64,000 nt of DNA from Sphingobium sp. KCTC 72723 (GCF_014280435.1 NZ_CP060388.1:2989501-3053500), one strand, 5' to 3'. Positions 17,153-26,291 are shown, counted from the first letter of the stretch. Translations and numbers: made by a program. The notes: a model not told the origin generated them from the sequence alone.

Positions 17153-18529
17153 TCACTCAGCCGCTTCGACCTTGTCGGGCCAACGCACCGCCTTGGCCAG
17201 CGCCGATTCATAGGCATTGGCGAGCGTGTCGCTGGGGTCGTGCAGGAACGACCCGGCGCGCGCGCGGTAGAAGATGCTGGGGTCTTCGATCCCCGGCGGC
17301 AGCGTGCCTTTGTTCGCGAGCGCGCGGGCGGCGAGCAATACGCGGCGGCGGACGCGGGCGATCATCTGGTCGGTCGGGGCCAGATTTTCGAAGCTGTGGT
17401 CGGTGATCGGCCCCATGCTTTCGGTCACCGCCTGATCCTGCATCGTGATGTTGGGGATGCCAGTGAACTGGGTGCCGTTGCGCTGGGAATCGCGGTCGAT
17501 CGCCCAGTCGTTCGCCTGACTGTCGGGCGAGCGCCACCGGCCATACCAGTCAGTGGTGGTCGGCGCATATTCGAGCGGCGCGAACAAGGGCGTACCGTCC
17601 TTGAGCGTCGAAGTATAGGCCGGGTTGCCCGCGTCCACGCCGCAGGTGATGTCGAACAGCATCGAATGTTCGTCGTCCATCGGCACCCAGGCGCGGGCAA
17701 TGGCGCGGGTGTGGAAGCGGTTGTTGGGCGTCTGAGTCCAGAAAGGGAACATATAATGGGCGACGCGCCAGCTCATCTGGCCATCGTCGTTCGGGCGATA
17801 GCCGCCATACATGACGCCCCAGTCGGCCTGCGCGACTTCATAGTCGGGCGCGCGGTTGAGGACGGTCGGGCGCATCGGATGATCGTCATCCAGATCGTCC
17901 GCCTCGATCGAGCCGACATGGAGGAAACCGACATGGCTGGTGTCGATGTCGCCTTCCAGCGCCTGGAGCCAGTTGCAGTCGCGTTGCAGGCACCAGATTT
18001 CCGCGTCCGGGTGCATCGTCGCTTCGATTTCGGGGATCGGCGGCGGGGCGGACTGATTTTCGCCCATATAGACCCAGATCAGGCCATTGGCTTCGTGCGT
18101 CTTATACGCCTTGGCATGGACCTTTTCCTTGAAATCCATGCGGGCGGGGACGGACGGCATGTCGACGCACTTGCCATCGACGTCGAACTTCCAGCCATGA
18201 TAGACGCAGCGTATGCCGTTTTCCTCATTGCGGCCAATGAACAGCGACGCGCAGCGGTGGGGGCAGCGATGGTCCATGATGCCGACCCGGCCAGAACTGT
18301 CGCGGAAGGCGATCAGTTTTTCGCACAGGATCATCAGGCGGACCGGATCGCCGTCGGCCTTCACTTCGGAAGACAGGACGGCGGGCATCCAATATTGGCG
18401 CATCATTGTGCCCATGACCGTGCCTGGTCCTACCCTGGTCATGTCGGCGCTATCCGTGGACTGCATGAGTTTTTCAGCCTCTTCCTTGCTTGTCGTTATC
18501 AGCGCGGCTTGAATCGATGCCAGCGCCAT
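17153..18529 (-). CDS. Rieske non-heme iron oxygenase (PobA/phthalate oxygenase-like)
   Basis: A 458-residue oxygenase subunit. Rieske ligands Cys89, His91, Cys108 and His111 (CPHRCA, then CVYHGW); mononuclear iron site in EGDIDTSHVGFLH (His199, His204). The segment TRVGPGTVMG near the N-terminus is typical of the phthalate 4,5-dioxygenase/phenoxybenzoate dioxygenase group, which hydroxylates or O-dealkylates aromatic acids. Start is uncertain: the ATG at 18529 has AGGG 8 bases upstream, while the ATG at 18466 would give the more usual short N-terminus. The VanB-like reductase follows. A perfect FadR-like palindrome precedes it and is shared with the divergent TonB receptor. Confidence 0.92.
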   Translation of the reverse strand: MALASIQAALITTSKEEAEKLMQSTDSADMTRVGPGTVMGTMMRQYWMPAVLSSEVKADGDPVRLMILCEKLIAFRDSSGRVGIMDHRCPHRCASLFIGRNEENGIRCVYHGWKFDVDGKCVDMPSVPARMDFKEKVHAKAYKTHEANGLIWVYMGENQSAPPPIPEIEATMHPDAEIWCLQRDCNWLQALEGDIDTSHVGFLHVGSIEADDLDDDHPMRPTVLNRAPDYEVAQADWGVMYGGYRPNDDGQMSWRVAHYMFPFWTQTPNNRFHTRAIARAWVPMDDEHSMLFDITCGVDAGNPAYTSTLKDGTPLFAPLEYAPTTTDWYGRWRSPDSQANDWAIDRDSQRNGTQFTGIPNITMQDQAVTESMGPITDHSFENLAPTDQMIARVRRRVLLAARALANKGTLPPGIEDPSIFYRARAGSFLHDPSDTLANAYESALAKAVRWPDKVEAAE

Positions 18530-18578
18530 TCCCTGATCCCTGACTAGAGGGTCGCGGCCACACGCCCCAATCGGAATG

Positions 18579-18609
18579 TGGTCGGACCATTCAATAATCG
18601 GGACGATAC
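18579..18609. promoter_or_regulatory. FadR-like operator in the Rieske/TonB divergent promoter
   Basis: TGGTCGGACCA (18579-18589) is a perfect palindrome. Exactly 20 bp on, a degenerate second copy (18599-18609) aligns with the second site at 6115-6125, and the flank GGACCATTNAATA is shared with the 6095 site. It lies 50 bases from the Rieske start and about 100 from the TonB receptor start. Confidence 0.55.
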
Positions 18610-18685
18610 TATTGCGCCTCGATCCTTTTTGCTGCTTCTCGCCCCCAGGCGGCATCAAGCCGTGTTGTCAAGGGAGAGTCCGGGA

Positions 18686-20950
18686 ATGCCTTTCAGCTTC
18701 AAAACATCATCTGCGCTGGGCGCGATTGCGGCCATGATGGTGGTCACGCCAGCCAGCGCGCAGGCCGATCAGGCGGCCCCCGCCGCCCCCGCGCAGGACG
18801 CCGCGCCCCAGCCGGTCATCTTCCCCGAAGATATTGTCGTCACGGCCGAGCGCCGCGAATCGACGGTGCGCGAAGTGCCTTTTTCCATCGCGGCGTTCGG
18901 TGGCGAATTGCTGCGTGAAGCGCAGGTCTACAGCCCCGCCGCGCTGACGCAGCAGATGCCCGGCATCACCGTCAACACCGCCGACAAGTCGCTGTCGATT
19001 GTCGCGATCCGTGGCAATGTGTCCACGTTCCGCACCGCCACGCTGGACACGCCGGTCGCCTATTTCATGGACGACGTCTATTATGTGTTCAACAACGACC
19101 TGAACGCCAACTTCTACGACACCAACCGGGTCGAAGTGCTGCGCGGGCCGCAAGGCACCTTGTTCGGGCGCAACGTGGTGGGCGGCGCAATTGCCGTCAT
19201 CACCAACAATCCCGATTTCAAGGACGATTATTATGGGCAGGTGAGCGGCGGCAATGGCGGCTTCCTGCGCACCGAAGGCATGGTCAACGGCACGCTGGTC
19301 GATGACAAGATCGCGGCGCGTTTCGCGTTCAGCACCGACCATAGTGACGGCTTGATCGACACGCCCAACCAGTCGGGCAGCTATGGCAAGTCGGACAGCT
19401 ATTCCGCGCGCGCCAAATTGCTGTTCCAGCCGACTGATACGCTCAAGGTCGTCCTGTCGGGCGACTATAGCTATACCAAGGGCAAGGGCGGCGCGATCCA
19501 GCTGGGCATTGGCGGGGTGCAGCGGATTCCCGCGACGTTCGGCAATTTCGACGACGACAAGTGGACGAACAATGATTTTGTCGCGTCGCCTTATCGCCAG
19601 CGTTTGCGCGGCGGCTATCTGCGCGGTGACCTGGACGTGCTGGGCGGCACGCTGACGTCGATCACCGGCTATCGCATGAACGACAGCCGCGCGATCAACG
19701 ATGACGTGCCGGTGGCGACCGTGGTTCCAGTGTTCGACCGCCGCCAGGTGGTGAAGAACCGCAGCTTCACGCAGGAAGTGCGCTTTGCGTCGGCTCCGGG
19801 CCGCTTCTCCTATGTGGTGGGTGCCTATTTCCTGTCGGCCGATGTTTCGACCACCAACATCTTCTTTTACAGCCCGCTGCCCGGATCGGCCGTTAACGCG
19901 ACCGTGCGGCGCAATCCGCTGGTGACCAACATCACCCGCGTGCAGGAAGGCAATGTGCGCAGCCTGGCGGTGTTTGGCGAAGCGACGTTCGAAATCACCG
20001 ACAATCTGGCTGTCGTGGCCGGTGGCCGTTACACGTCGGATCGCAAGAAGATCGACTATCGCGCCTTTTCGACCACCGATGCGGGCGCGATCCCCGGCTT
20101 TGGTTTCCCCGGCACGGTGACTGCGTCGGGCGGCAAGACGTGGGATGCGTTCACGCCGCGCTTCACGATCAAGTTCGAGCCAAGCGACCAGATCAATATG
20201 TATGCGACCTATGCCAAAGGCTTCAAATCGGGCGGCTTTGTCGACAATGCCTATCGCGACCCGACCATTCCGCTGGAACCGGAAAATGCCGAAAATTATG
20301 AAATCGGTGCCAAGTCGCGCCTGTTCAATAACAAGCTGGATCTCAATGTCGCGCTGTTCCAGCAGACGACCAAGAATCTCCAGAATTTCTCCGGCGCGGG
20401 CGGTATTGCGCACACCTATAACGGCACGCTGAAAATGAAGGGGATGGAGGTCGAATCCGTCGTCCGCCCGGTCGAGGATCTGCGCCTGACCGCCAATTAT
20501 ACGCATCTGGTGGGCAAATATACCGACCTGCGCGATCCGCTGGTGAACCTCGATTACTCGGGCAATCCGGCCAAGTTCGCGCCGCGCGACAGCTTCACCG
20601 TGGGCGCGGCCTATACCGGCCGTCTGGCCAATGGCGCGACGTTGACGCCGCAGGCGGACTTCAATTTCTCGACCCGCATTTCGACCGACGACGCCAACAC
20701 GCTGCGCCTGTACGACAATCTGCACAGCGATACGCGGGGCCGGACGCTCAATGCGCGGCTGAATTATGAGACGGCGGACGGCCGTTTTCAGATCGGCCTG
20801 TGGGGCAAGAACCTGACCAACAACTATCAGATCGTGAATGCGGACGACATCACGGCGTTTCTGGCAGTGCCGGGCAATGGCACGACATATTGGAAGATTT
20901 TCACCAACACGCCGCGGACCTACGGCCTGACGCTGTCGTTCCGCCACTAA
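18686..20950 (+). CDS. TonB-dependent outer-membrane receptor
   Basis: A 754-residue receptor: signal peptide of about 26 residues ending at PASAQA, a TonB-box-like DIVVTAERRE, plug domain with EVLRGPQGTLFGRN, then a beta-barrel ending in LTLSFRH with a C-terminal aromatic strand. The ATG at 18686 follows AGGGAGAG; the frame opens earlier but without a signal peptide. It lies divergent from the Rieske oxygenase and upstream of an SDR and a VanA-like oxygenase. In sphingomonads such receptors import aromatic or hydrophobic substrates as well as siderophores, and context favours substrate uptake. Confidence 0.95.
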   Translation: MPFSFKTSSALGAIAAMMVVTPASAQADQAAPAAPAQDAAPQPVIFPEDIVVTAERRESTVREVPFSIAAFGGELLREAQVYSPAALTQQMPGITVNTADKSLSIVAIRGNVSTFRTATLDTPVAYFMDDVYYVFNNDLNANFYDTNRVEVLRGPQGTLFGRNVVGGAIAVITNNPDFKDDYYGQVSGGNGGFLRTEGMVNGTLVDDKIAARFAFSTDHSDGLIDTPNQSGSYGKSDSYSARAKLLFQPTDTLKVVLSGDYSYTKGKGGAIQLGIGGVQRIPATFGNFDDDKWTNNDFVASPYRQRLRGGYLRGDLDVLGGTLTSITGYRMNDSRAINDDVPVATVVPVFDRRQVVKNRSFTQEVRFASAPGRFSYVVGAYFLSADVSTTNIFFYSPLPGSAVNATVRRNPLVTNITRVQEGNVRSLAVFGEATFEITDNLAVVAGGRYTSDRKKIDYRAFSTTDAGAIPGFGFPGTVTASGGKTWDAFTPRFTIKFEPSDQINMYATYAKGFKSGGFVDNAYRDPTIPLEPENAENYEIGAKSRLFNNKLDLNVALFQQTTKNLQNFSGAGGIAHTYNGTLKMKGMEVESVVRPVEDLRLTANYTHLVGKYTDLRDPLVNLDYSGNPAKFAPRDSFTVGAAYTGRLANGATLTPQADFNFSTRISTDDANTLRLYDNLHSDTRGRTLNARLNYETADGRFQIGLWGKNLTNNYQIVNADDITAFLAVPGNGTTYWKIFTNTPRTYGLTLSFRH

Positions 20951-20958
20951 TACCCTGG

Positions 20959-20990
20959 GGCGGGGAGGGCGATGCCTTCCCCGCCTTTTT
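20959..20990 (+). terminator. Rho-independent terminator after the TonB receptor
   Basis: GGCGGGGA pairs with TCCCCGCC, extended inward by further pairs to a 3-base loop, and is followed by TTTTTCTTTT. It starts 9 bases after the receptor stop and separates it from the SDR. Confidence 0.85.
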
Positions 20991-21015
20991 CTTTTGCCAG
21001 TTTCAGGACGGACAT

Positions 21016-21795
21016 ATGACCGAACAATTCACCCTTCCCGCCAATGGCAGTTTTTCCTTTGCGGGGCGCACCGCTCTCGTGACGGGCGGCGGGCGCGGCG
21101 TGGGCGCGGCCGTTGCCCGCGAAATCCATGCCGGTGGCGGGCGCGTGGCGGTGAGCGACGTGGATATGGACGTGGCGCAGGCGGTCGCGGCGTCGCTCGA
21201 TCCATCGGGCGAGACGGCGATCGCCCTGACGCTGGACGTGCGGGAGAAGGATCATTTCCTGGCCGCGCGGGACAAGATTGTGGGCCTGTGGGGCAAGGTC
21301 GACATCGTGGTGAACAATGCCGGTTTCGCCAAGCGCACGCCGACACAGGATATTTCACCCGAAGAATTTGACGCGATCGTCCAGATCAACATGCGCAGCG
21401 TGTTCCTGAGCTGCCAGATATTCTCCGAACATATGCGCGAACATGGCTATGGCCGGATCGTCAATATCACTTCGCTCGCCGGGCAGAATGGCGGGACGGT
21501 GGCGTCCCCCCACTATGCCGCGTCGAAGGCCGGGGCGATCATGCTGACCAAATATTTCGCCCGCTATCTGGCCGGGACTGGCGTGACCGTGAACGCCATT
21601 GCGCCGGGACCGATCGACACCGCCAAGGCGCGCCTGTCGGCCGAACAGATTGCGCGAGTCGAGGGCGAAGTGCCGGTCGGGCGATTTATGGAAGTGGGCG
21701 AGATCGCGGCGGCAACGGCGCTGCTGGCGTCGGACCGGGGCGGGTTCTTCGTCGGCGCGACGCTGGACATGAATGGGGGGCTGTATTTGCGGTGA
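21016..21795 (+). CDS. Short-chain dehydrogenase/reductase
   Basis: A 259-residue classical SDR. Cofactor motif TGGGRGVGAAVA near residue 22, NNAG in VVNNAGFAK, catalytic Ser in NITSLAG and Tyr/Lys in HYAASKAG, and the C-terminal FVGATLDMNGG. It would oxidise or reduce an alcohol/ketone with NAD(P). It begins 25 bases after the TonB receptor's terminator, so it may be read through at low level or from its own promoter. The VanA-like oxygenase follows 145 bases downstream. Substrate unknown. Confidence 0.93.
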   Translation: MTEQFTLPANGSFSFAGRTALVTGGGRGVGAAVAREIHAGGGRVAVSDVDMDVAQAVAASLDPSGETAIALTLDVREKDHFLAARDKIVGLWGKVDIVVNNAGFAKRTPTQDISPEEFDAIVQINMRSVFLSCQIFSEHMREHGYGRIVNITSLAGQNGGTVASPHYAASKAGAIMLTKYFARYLAGTGVTVNAIAPGPIDTAKARLSAEQIARVEGEVPVGRFMEVGEIAAATALLASDRGGFFVGATLDMNGGLYLR

Positions 21796-21940
21796 TCCCG
21801 CTTTGCCGCATCCATTTCCCGTTTTTCTTATGGCTTTATGGGATTGCGATTGGCGCTGGCGCGTGGCCCATCCATAATCAGGCCCAACAATAGGGTAGCG
21901 TCGGAGCGATGAACCGCCCGGCCGGATACTGGAGAGTAGC

Positions 21941-22984
21941 ATGTTCATTTACAACGCATGGTATGTGGCCGCCTTTGCCGCCGATATCGAACCGGGCAAG
22001 ACGCTGGGGCGGAAATATCTGAACAAGGCAGTCGTGCTGTTCCGCACCGAGAGCGGGGAGATCGCTGCGCTGGAGGACCGGTGCAGCCATCGCGCGATGC
22101 CGCTGTCCGCCGGGCATGTCGATGGCGATGTCCTGCGCTGCTGCTATCATGGCGTCGAGTTTAACGGGAAGGGCGCCTGCACCCGCATCCCCAACCAAGC
22201 GCGCATCCCCGCATCCGCCAATGTCCGCCATTATCCGGTGGTGGAGAAGGACCATCTGATCTGGATCTGGATGGGCGAACCGGCACTGGCCGACCCTTCG
22301 ATCATCGTCGACAGCCCGGAACATAATGATCCGGCCTGGACCTGGCGCCCGTATAATTTCCCGGTGAAGGCCAATTGGCAGCTTATCATCGACAATATCA
22401 TGGACCTGACCCATGTGCCTTACATCCATGCGCGCACGATCGGCGGGAACCCGGAGCAGCATTATAACGCCGACACCAAGGTCGAATTTGACGGCCGCAA
22501 AGTGACGTTGCTGCGCAAGATGCCCAATTCGGTGCCGCCCAAATCCTATATCGACGCGGGCGGTTTCAAGGGCCGGGTCGATCGTTGGCAGGAAGTGCGG
22601 TTCGAGCCGAGCATCGGCATGACCTGCCGCGTCAATGCCGGCGGGTGCGAGGTCGGCACCGGCGCCTATGAGGGCAAGCGCGACAATGGCTTCATGCTGG
22701 CCAACAATCATTTCATCACGCCGGAAACGGCCACGACCAGCCATTATCTGTGGACCATCTGCACCACTGCGCCCAAGGAAAGCGGCGTCCCCGATGTGCT
22801 GTTCGACCAGTTTTTCGATACCATCACCGAAGACGAAGTCACGTTGCAGGCGCAGCAGGCGCGGATCGATGACGAGCCGGAGCGGGCCTTTGTGGGCATC
22901 GCCAGCGACGGCGCGGTCAATCAGGCGCGGCGATTGCTGAGCGTGATGCAGGAGGCCGAAGAAGGGGCCAAGGTCGCGGCCTGA
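21941..22984 (+). CDS. VanA-like Rieske oxygenase (O-demethylase type)
   Basis: A 347-residue Rieske oxygenase of the vanillate O-demethylase oxygenase size and layout, starting MFIYNAWYVAAF. Rieske ligands Cys48, His50, Cys67, His70; mononuclear site DNIMDLTHVPYIH with Asp151, His158, His163. GGAG lies 6 bases before the ATG. Such enzymes demethylate methoxy-aromatics or hydroxylate related substrates; the exact substrate is open. There is no adjacent reductase, so the VanB-like protein at 16.1 kb is the likely partner. No FadR-like or convincing TetR-like operator was seen upstream. Confidence 0.94.
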   Translation: MFIYNAWYVAAFAADIEPGKTLGRKYLNKAVVLFRTESGEIAALEDRCSHRAMPLSAGHVDGDVLRCCYHGVEFNGKGACTRIPNQARIPASANVRHYPVVEKDHLIWIWMGEPALADPSIIVDSPEHNDPAWTWRPYNFPVKANWQLIIDNIMDLTHVPYIHARTIGGNPEQHYNADTKVEFDGRKVTLLRKMPNSVPPKSYIDAGGFKGRVDRWQEVRFEPSIGMTCRVNAGGCEVGTGAYEGKRDNGFMLANNHFITPETATTSHYLWTICTTAPKESGVPDVLFDQFFDTITEDEVTLQAQQARIDDEPERAFVGIASDGAVNQARRLLSVMQEAEEGAKVAA

Positions 22985-22999
22985 CGGGGCAGTTGCGGA

Positions 23000-23023
23000 G
23001 CGACAGCAGATAAAGGCTGTCGC
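23000..23023. terminator. Hairpin between convergent oxygenase and aldehyde dehydrogenase genes
   Basis: GCGACAGC and GCTGTCGC form a perfect 8-bp stem with an 8-base loop, located between converging genes. It could work in both directions, though no long T run is present. Confidence 0.5.
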
Positions 23024-23046
23024 CCCGCCTTGTATAATGGCCGTGG

Positions 23047-24537
23047 TTACAGGCCGACGGGATAGAATATCGATTTCTGGTTCTGATATTCCTGCAACCA
23101 GTCGGGACCATATTCGCGCCCGACGCCCGACCGCTTATAGCCGCCGATCGGAGCATAGCTCATGCGTCCGGTGCCGCCGTTCAGCATGACGCTGCCCGAC
23201 CGGATTTGCAGGGCCATTTCATAGCCCGTGGCGGCATCGGCGGTTTCGATGCCGCCATTCAGGCCATAGCGGGAATCGTTGGCGATGCGGATCGCTTCTT
23301 CGTCGGTGTCGAAGCCGATGATGCAACCGACCGGGCCGAACACTTCCTCCTGCGCAATGGTCATCGCGTTGTCGACATCGTCGAAGATCGTGATGTCGGT
23401 GAAGAAGCCCTTGTCCAGGCCCGCAGGCCGCCCGCCGCCATGGACGATTTTCGCGCCTTCTTCCCGGCCGATGGCGATCAGATTTTCGACCTTCGTGCGT
23501 TGGGATTCGCGGATCAGCGGACCCATCGCCACGGTGGGATCGGCAGGGTCGCCGATCTTGAACTGGCCGGCGACGGCGCAGGCGGTTTCTACGAACGCTT
23601 TGCGGATGTTGTTGTGGACGACCAGACGCGTGAGCAGCGCGCAACCCTGACCTGCATTGACGGACAGGACGGCGACCGCCATCGCGGCTGCGCGGGCGAC
23701 ATCGGCATCGTGCCGCACGATCAGCGCGGATTTGCCGCCCAGCTCCAGATGCACACGCTTGAGCGTCGGGGCCGCCTGCGCCATGATCGCCGCGCCGACG
23801 CCTTCGGACCCGGTGAAGCTGACCAGATCGACGCGCGGGTCGCTGGTCAGCATCGTGCCGACTTCCGGTCCGCCGGTTATGACGTTCAGCACACCCTTGG
23901 GCAGGCCGATCTCGTCGGCAATCTCGCCGAACAGCAGGGCGGAGAAGGGCGTGAAGGGCGATGGTTTCAGCACCAGCGTATTGCCCGCCAGCAGCGCCGG
24001 GACGATCTTCGCCAGATTGATAAGGAAAGGGAAATTATAGCCGGTTATGCCCGCCACGACGCCAACGGGTTCGCGCACGACGGTGGTGCCACCCATTTTC
24101 CGGGGACCGTCGGGGTCGAAGGGGTTGGGGGTGATGTCGATCGGCAGGCGGACACTGTCGTCGCGAGTCGAATGTTCCAGCGCGGCGAGCAAATGGTCGA
24201 GCGGATTGGCGACCTGCATCCCGTGCGTGACACCCTGCGCGCAGCCGACTTCCGCCACGATCAGCGCGACGATCTGCGGCCTGCGCGCGTCCAGCGCCGC
24301 GTGCATCCGGCGCAGATAGGTTGCGCGTTCTGCCATTGCCATGCGCGGCCATATGCCGGTGTCGAAGGCGTCGCGCGCCGCCGCGATCGCTGCTTCCGCC
24401 GCTGCGGCATTGCCCACCGGCGCGTGGCCGATGACGGCTTCGGTCGCCGGATTGATGATGGCGTCGCGCTCATGCCCGGCGGAAACCCACGCGCCGTCGA
24501 TATAGAGCTTGTCGATTGTGGTGAAGGGGACGGTCAT
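23047..24537 (-). CDS. Aldehyde dehydrogenase (second copy type)
   Basis: A 496-residue aldehyde dehydrogenase. Seen: GYNFPF (substrate/cofactor region), Glu265 in LELGGKSAL, FTGSEGVGAA and catalytic Cys299 in GQGCALLTRL. Its start overlaps the GMC stop by 4 bases, so the two are translationally coupled. Sequence around the active site differs clearly from the aldehyde dehydrogenase at 11.5 kb (GQGCA versus GQICS), so this is a separate family member and not a recent duplicate. Expected product: carboxylic acid for CoA activation or for the carboxyl methyltransferase at 30.5 kb (inference). Confidence 0.95.
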   Translation of the reverse strand: MTVPFTTIDKLYIDGAWVSAGHERDAIINPATEAVIGHAPVGNAAAAEAAIAAARDAFDTGIWPRMAMAERATYLRRMHAALDARRPQIVALIVAEVGCAQGVTHGMQVANPLDHLLAALEHSTRDDSVRLPIDITPNPFDPDGPRKMGGTTVVREPVGVVAGITGYNFPFLINLAKIVPALLAGNTLVLKPSPFTPFSALLFGEIADEIGLPKGVLNVITGGPEVGTMLTSDPRVDLVSFTGSEGVGAAIMAQAAPTLKRVHLELGGKSALIVRHDADVARAAAMAVAVLSVNAGQGCALLTRLVVHNNIRKAFVETACAVAGQFKIGDPADPTVAMGPLIRESQRTKVENLIAIGREEGAKIVHGGGRPAGLDKGFFTDITIFDDVDNAMTIAQEEVFGPVGCIIGFDTDEEAIRIANDSRYGLNGGIETADAATGYEMALQIRSGSVMLNGGTGRMSYAPIGGYKRSGVGREYGPDWLQEYQNQKSIFYPVGL

Positions 24538-26156
24538 CGGCTAGGTTCCTGATTGGGCCGCAGGATCATCTCTGCGGCGTTGAGCGCTATGGCCATGGCG
24601 GGCGCGTTGGTATTGCCCGACACGATGGTCGGCATGATGGACGTGTCGACCACGCGCAGGCCAGTGACGCCGCGCACGCGCAGTTGGGGATCCAGCACGG
24701 CCCCGTCGTCCACGCCCATCCGGCATGTTCCGCAAATGTGGAAGGTCGTGCCGCCAAGGCTGATGGCACTGGCCAATATGTCCTCGTCCGTTTCGATCCC
24801 CACCGTCTTGCCCGTTTCCGCGATGATCCAGTCCTTGAGCGCAGATTGCTTTGCCAGATTGCGCAGCCAGCGGAACAGGGCGACGAAGTGGGTCCGGTCC
24901 GCATCGGTTGCCAGATGATTGGCGTCGATGATGGGGGGGACATCTGGGTCGGCGGAACTGATCCGCACCTGACCCTGGCTATCGGGGCGCAGATAATAGG
25001 CAATGACGGTCATGCCGGGATAGGGATCCAGCGCGACGGCACCCTTCGCATCGGTATGGAAGGAATAAAGGCCCATGCCGATCTGTGCGTCGGGGCGATC
25101 GGGTGAGGCGAGCGTCTTGATGAAGCCGCCCACTTCATGCGCGGCATGGGTGAGCGCGCCCTTCGATCCGAAGAGATAGCGCAGCGCCGATCCGATGAGG
25201 CCTAGGCCGGACAGCTTCTGGTTCAAGCTGTTGCCGCGCATCTGGTAAGTGAAGGAAAGATAGCGATGTTCGCGCAGATTGGCACCGACGCCGGGTGCAT
25301 CCACGATGACCGGGATGCCCAGCGATTCCAGCAAGGCGCGGGGACCGATGCCAGACAGTTGCAGCAGTTTGGGACTTTGTATCGCACCGGCGGACAGGAT
25401 GATTTCGCGCCGCGCGGCCACTTCATGCAATCCGTGTTTGTTGCGCAGCAGGATGCCGCAGGCCCGCTGCCCGTCGAACAGGATGCGCTGGACATCGGTG
25501 TCCGGCACTACGTCCAGATTGGGTCGCCCCCGAACCGGCTTCAGGAAAGCGCGCGCGGCGGAAAAGCGTTTGCCGCGATGGGTGGTCGTCGGCTGGTAAC
25601 CCATGCCGCCTTTAGTCACGGCAGGCATGTCGTTCATGTCGTCGACCCGTGGCGTTCCGGCCTGTACGGCGGCATTGATGAACGCTTCGCAGAGCGGATC
25701 ACCGGCGGGGTGGACGCTGACCTTGAGCGACCCGCCCGTGCCGCGCCAATCCTTTGCGCCCAGCACATGATCTTCCAGCGCAACAAAGTGCCGGCCCATC
25801 CGGTCCCAGCCCCAGTCGGTGCAGCCTGCCGCTTCCCATGCATCATAATCGGCAGGTGCGCCGCGCACATAGACCATGCCGTTGATCGAACTGGACCCGC
25901 CAACCGCGCGCCCTTTCAGCCAGACTTCCTGCGGCGCATTGCCGCCGGGAGATACGGCATAGTCCCATACATGGGGATTGCCTGGTGCCAGCAATTTGCC
26001 GATGCCACGCGGCATCGCGATGAGCGGGCTGGTGTCGTCCGGCCCGGCTTCGACCAGCAGGACGCTGACGGTCGGATCGGCGGACAGGCGGTTGGCAAGG
26101 ACGCAGCCGGACGACCCTGCGCCGACAATGATATAGTCATAGGCTTTTTGCATCAT
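24534..26156 (-). CDS. GMC-family FAD alcohol dehydrogenase/oxidoreductase (second)
   Basis: A 540-residue GMC flavoprotein: Rossmann motif GAGSSGCVLANRLS near residue 13, GGSSSINGMVYVRG near residue 85, C-terminal FHICGTCRMG with the active-site His and GNTNAPAMA. Two consecutive ATGs (26156 and 26153) are possible starts; ribosome binding is weak. It is the first gene of a two-gene alcohol-to-acid operon with the aldehyde dehydrogenase and is divergent from a TetR regulator, with a TetR-like palindrome 55 bases upstream. It differs in many positions from the GMC protein at 13 kb. Confidence 0.94.
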   Translation of the reverse strand: MMQKAYDYIIVGAGSSGCVLANRLSADPTVSVLLVEAGPDDTSPLIAMPRGIGKLLAPGNPHVWDYAVSPGGNAPQEVWLKGRAVGGSSSINGMVYVRGAPADYDAWEAAGCTDWGWDRMGRHFVALEDHVLGAKDWRGTGGSLKVSVHPAGDPLCEAFINAAVQAGTPRVDDMNDMPAVTKGGMGYQPTTTHRGKRFSAARAFLKPVRGRPNLDVVPDTDVQRILFDGQRACGILLRNKHGLHEVAARREIILSAGAIQSPKLLQLSGIGPRALLESLGIPVIVDAPGVGANLREHRYLSFTYQMRGNSLNQKLSGLGLIGSALRYLFGSKGALTHAAHEVGGFIKTLASPDRPDAQIGMGLYSFHTDAKGAVALDPYPGMTVIAYYLRPDSQGQVRISSADPDVPPIIDANHLATDADRTHFVALFRWLRNLAKQSALKDWIIAETGKTVGIETDEDILASAISLGGTTFHICGTCRMGVDDGAVLDPQLRVRGVTGLRVVDTSIMPTIVSGNTNAPAMAIALNAAEMILRPNQEPSR

Positions 26157-26210
26157 GCCGTCCCGGTTCCTCGCCATGCCGCTACAGACCACAGACGCGC
26201 CTATGGTCCC

Positions 26211-26228
26211 ACCTGTCCTATGATAGGT
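26211..26228. promoter_or_regulatory. TetR-type operator candidate, GMC/TetR promoter
   Basis: ACCTGTCCTATGATAGGT is an imperfect 18-bp palindrome with half-sites CCTGTCC and (complement of) CCTATCA. It lies between the divergent GMC and TetR genes. Similar palindromes occur at 26972, 34092, 44536, 46512, 55230, 58693 and 61613. A TGGTCCCACCT (26204-26214) overlapping its left edge is a one-mismatch FadR-like match. Confidence 0.6.
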
Positions 26229-26291
26229 CGCGGGAGAGGATGGGTGCGACGCTGACGACATTTCCGCTTGGCTTGTCGGGGCGGGGTTGCC

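Noticed and set aside
18425..18435. TGGTCCTACCC as another FadR-like site
   Set aside because: It lies inside the Rieske gene if the 18529 start is right and has no partner at 20 bp. It would matter only if translation begins at 18466.
18707..20947. A 746-codon open frame antisense to the first TonB receptor
   Set aside because: It mirrors the codon pattern of the receptor in GC-rich DNA; its product is rich in Arg/His/Ile repeats with no recognisable domain, whereas the plus strand encodes a complete receptor with signal peptide.
20959..20990. The hairpin after the TonB receptor as a small RNA or riboswitch
   Set aside because: The stem plus T run directly after a stop codon is fully explained as a terminator.
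21878..21895. A further TetR-type site before the VanA-like oxygenase
   Set aside because: Only the right half (ATAGG) fits, about 11 of 18 positions, and there is no symmetry.
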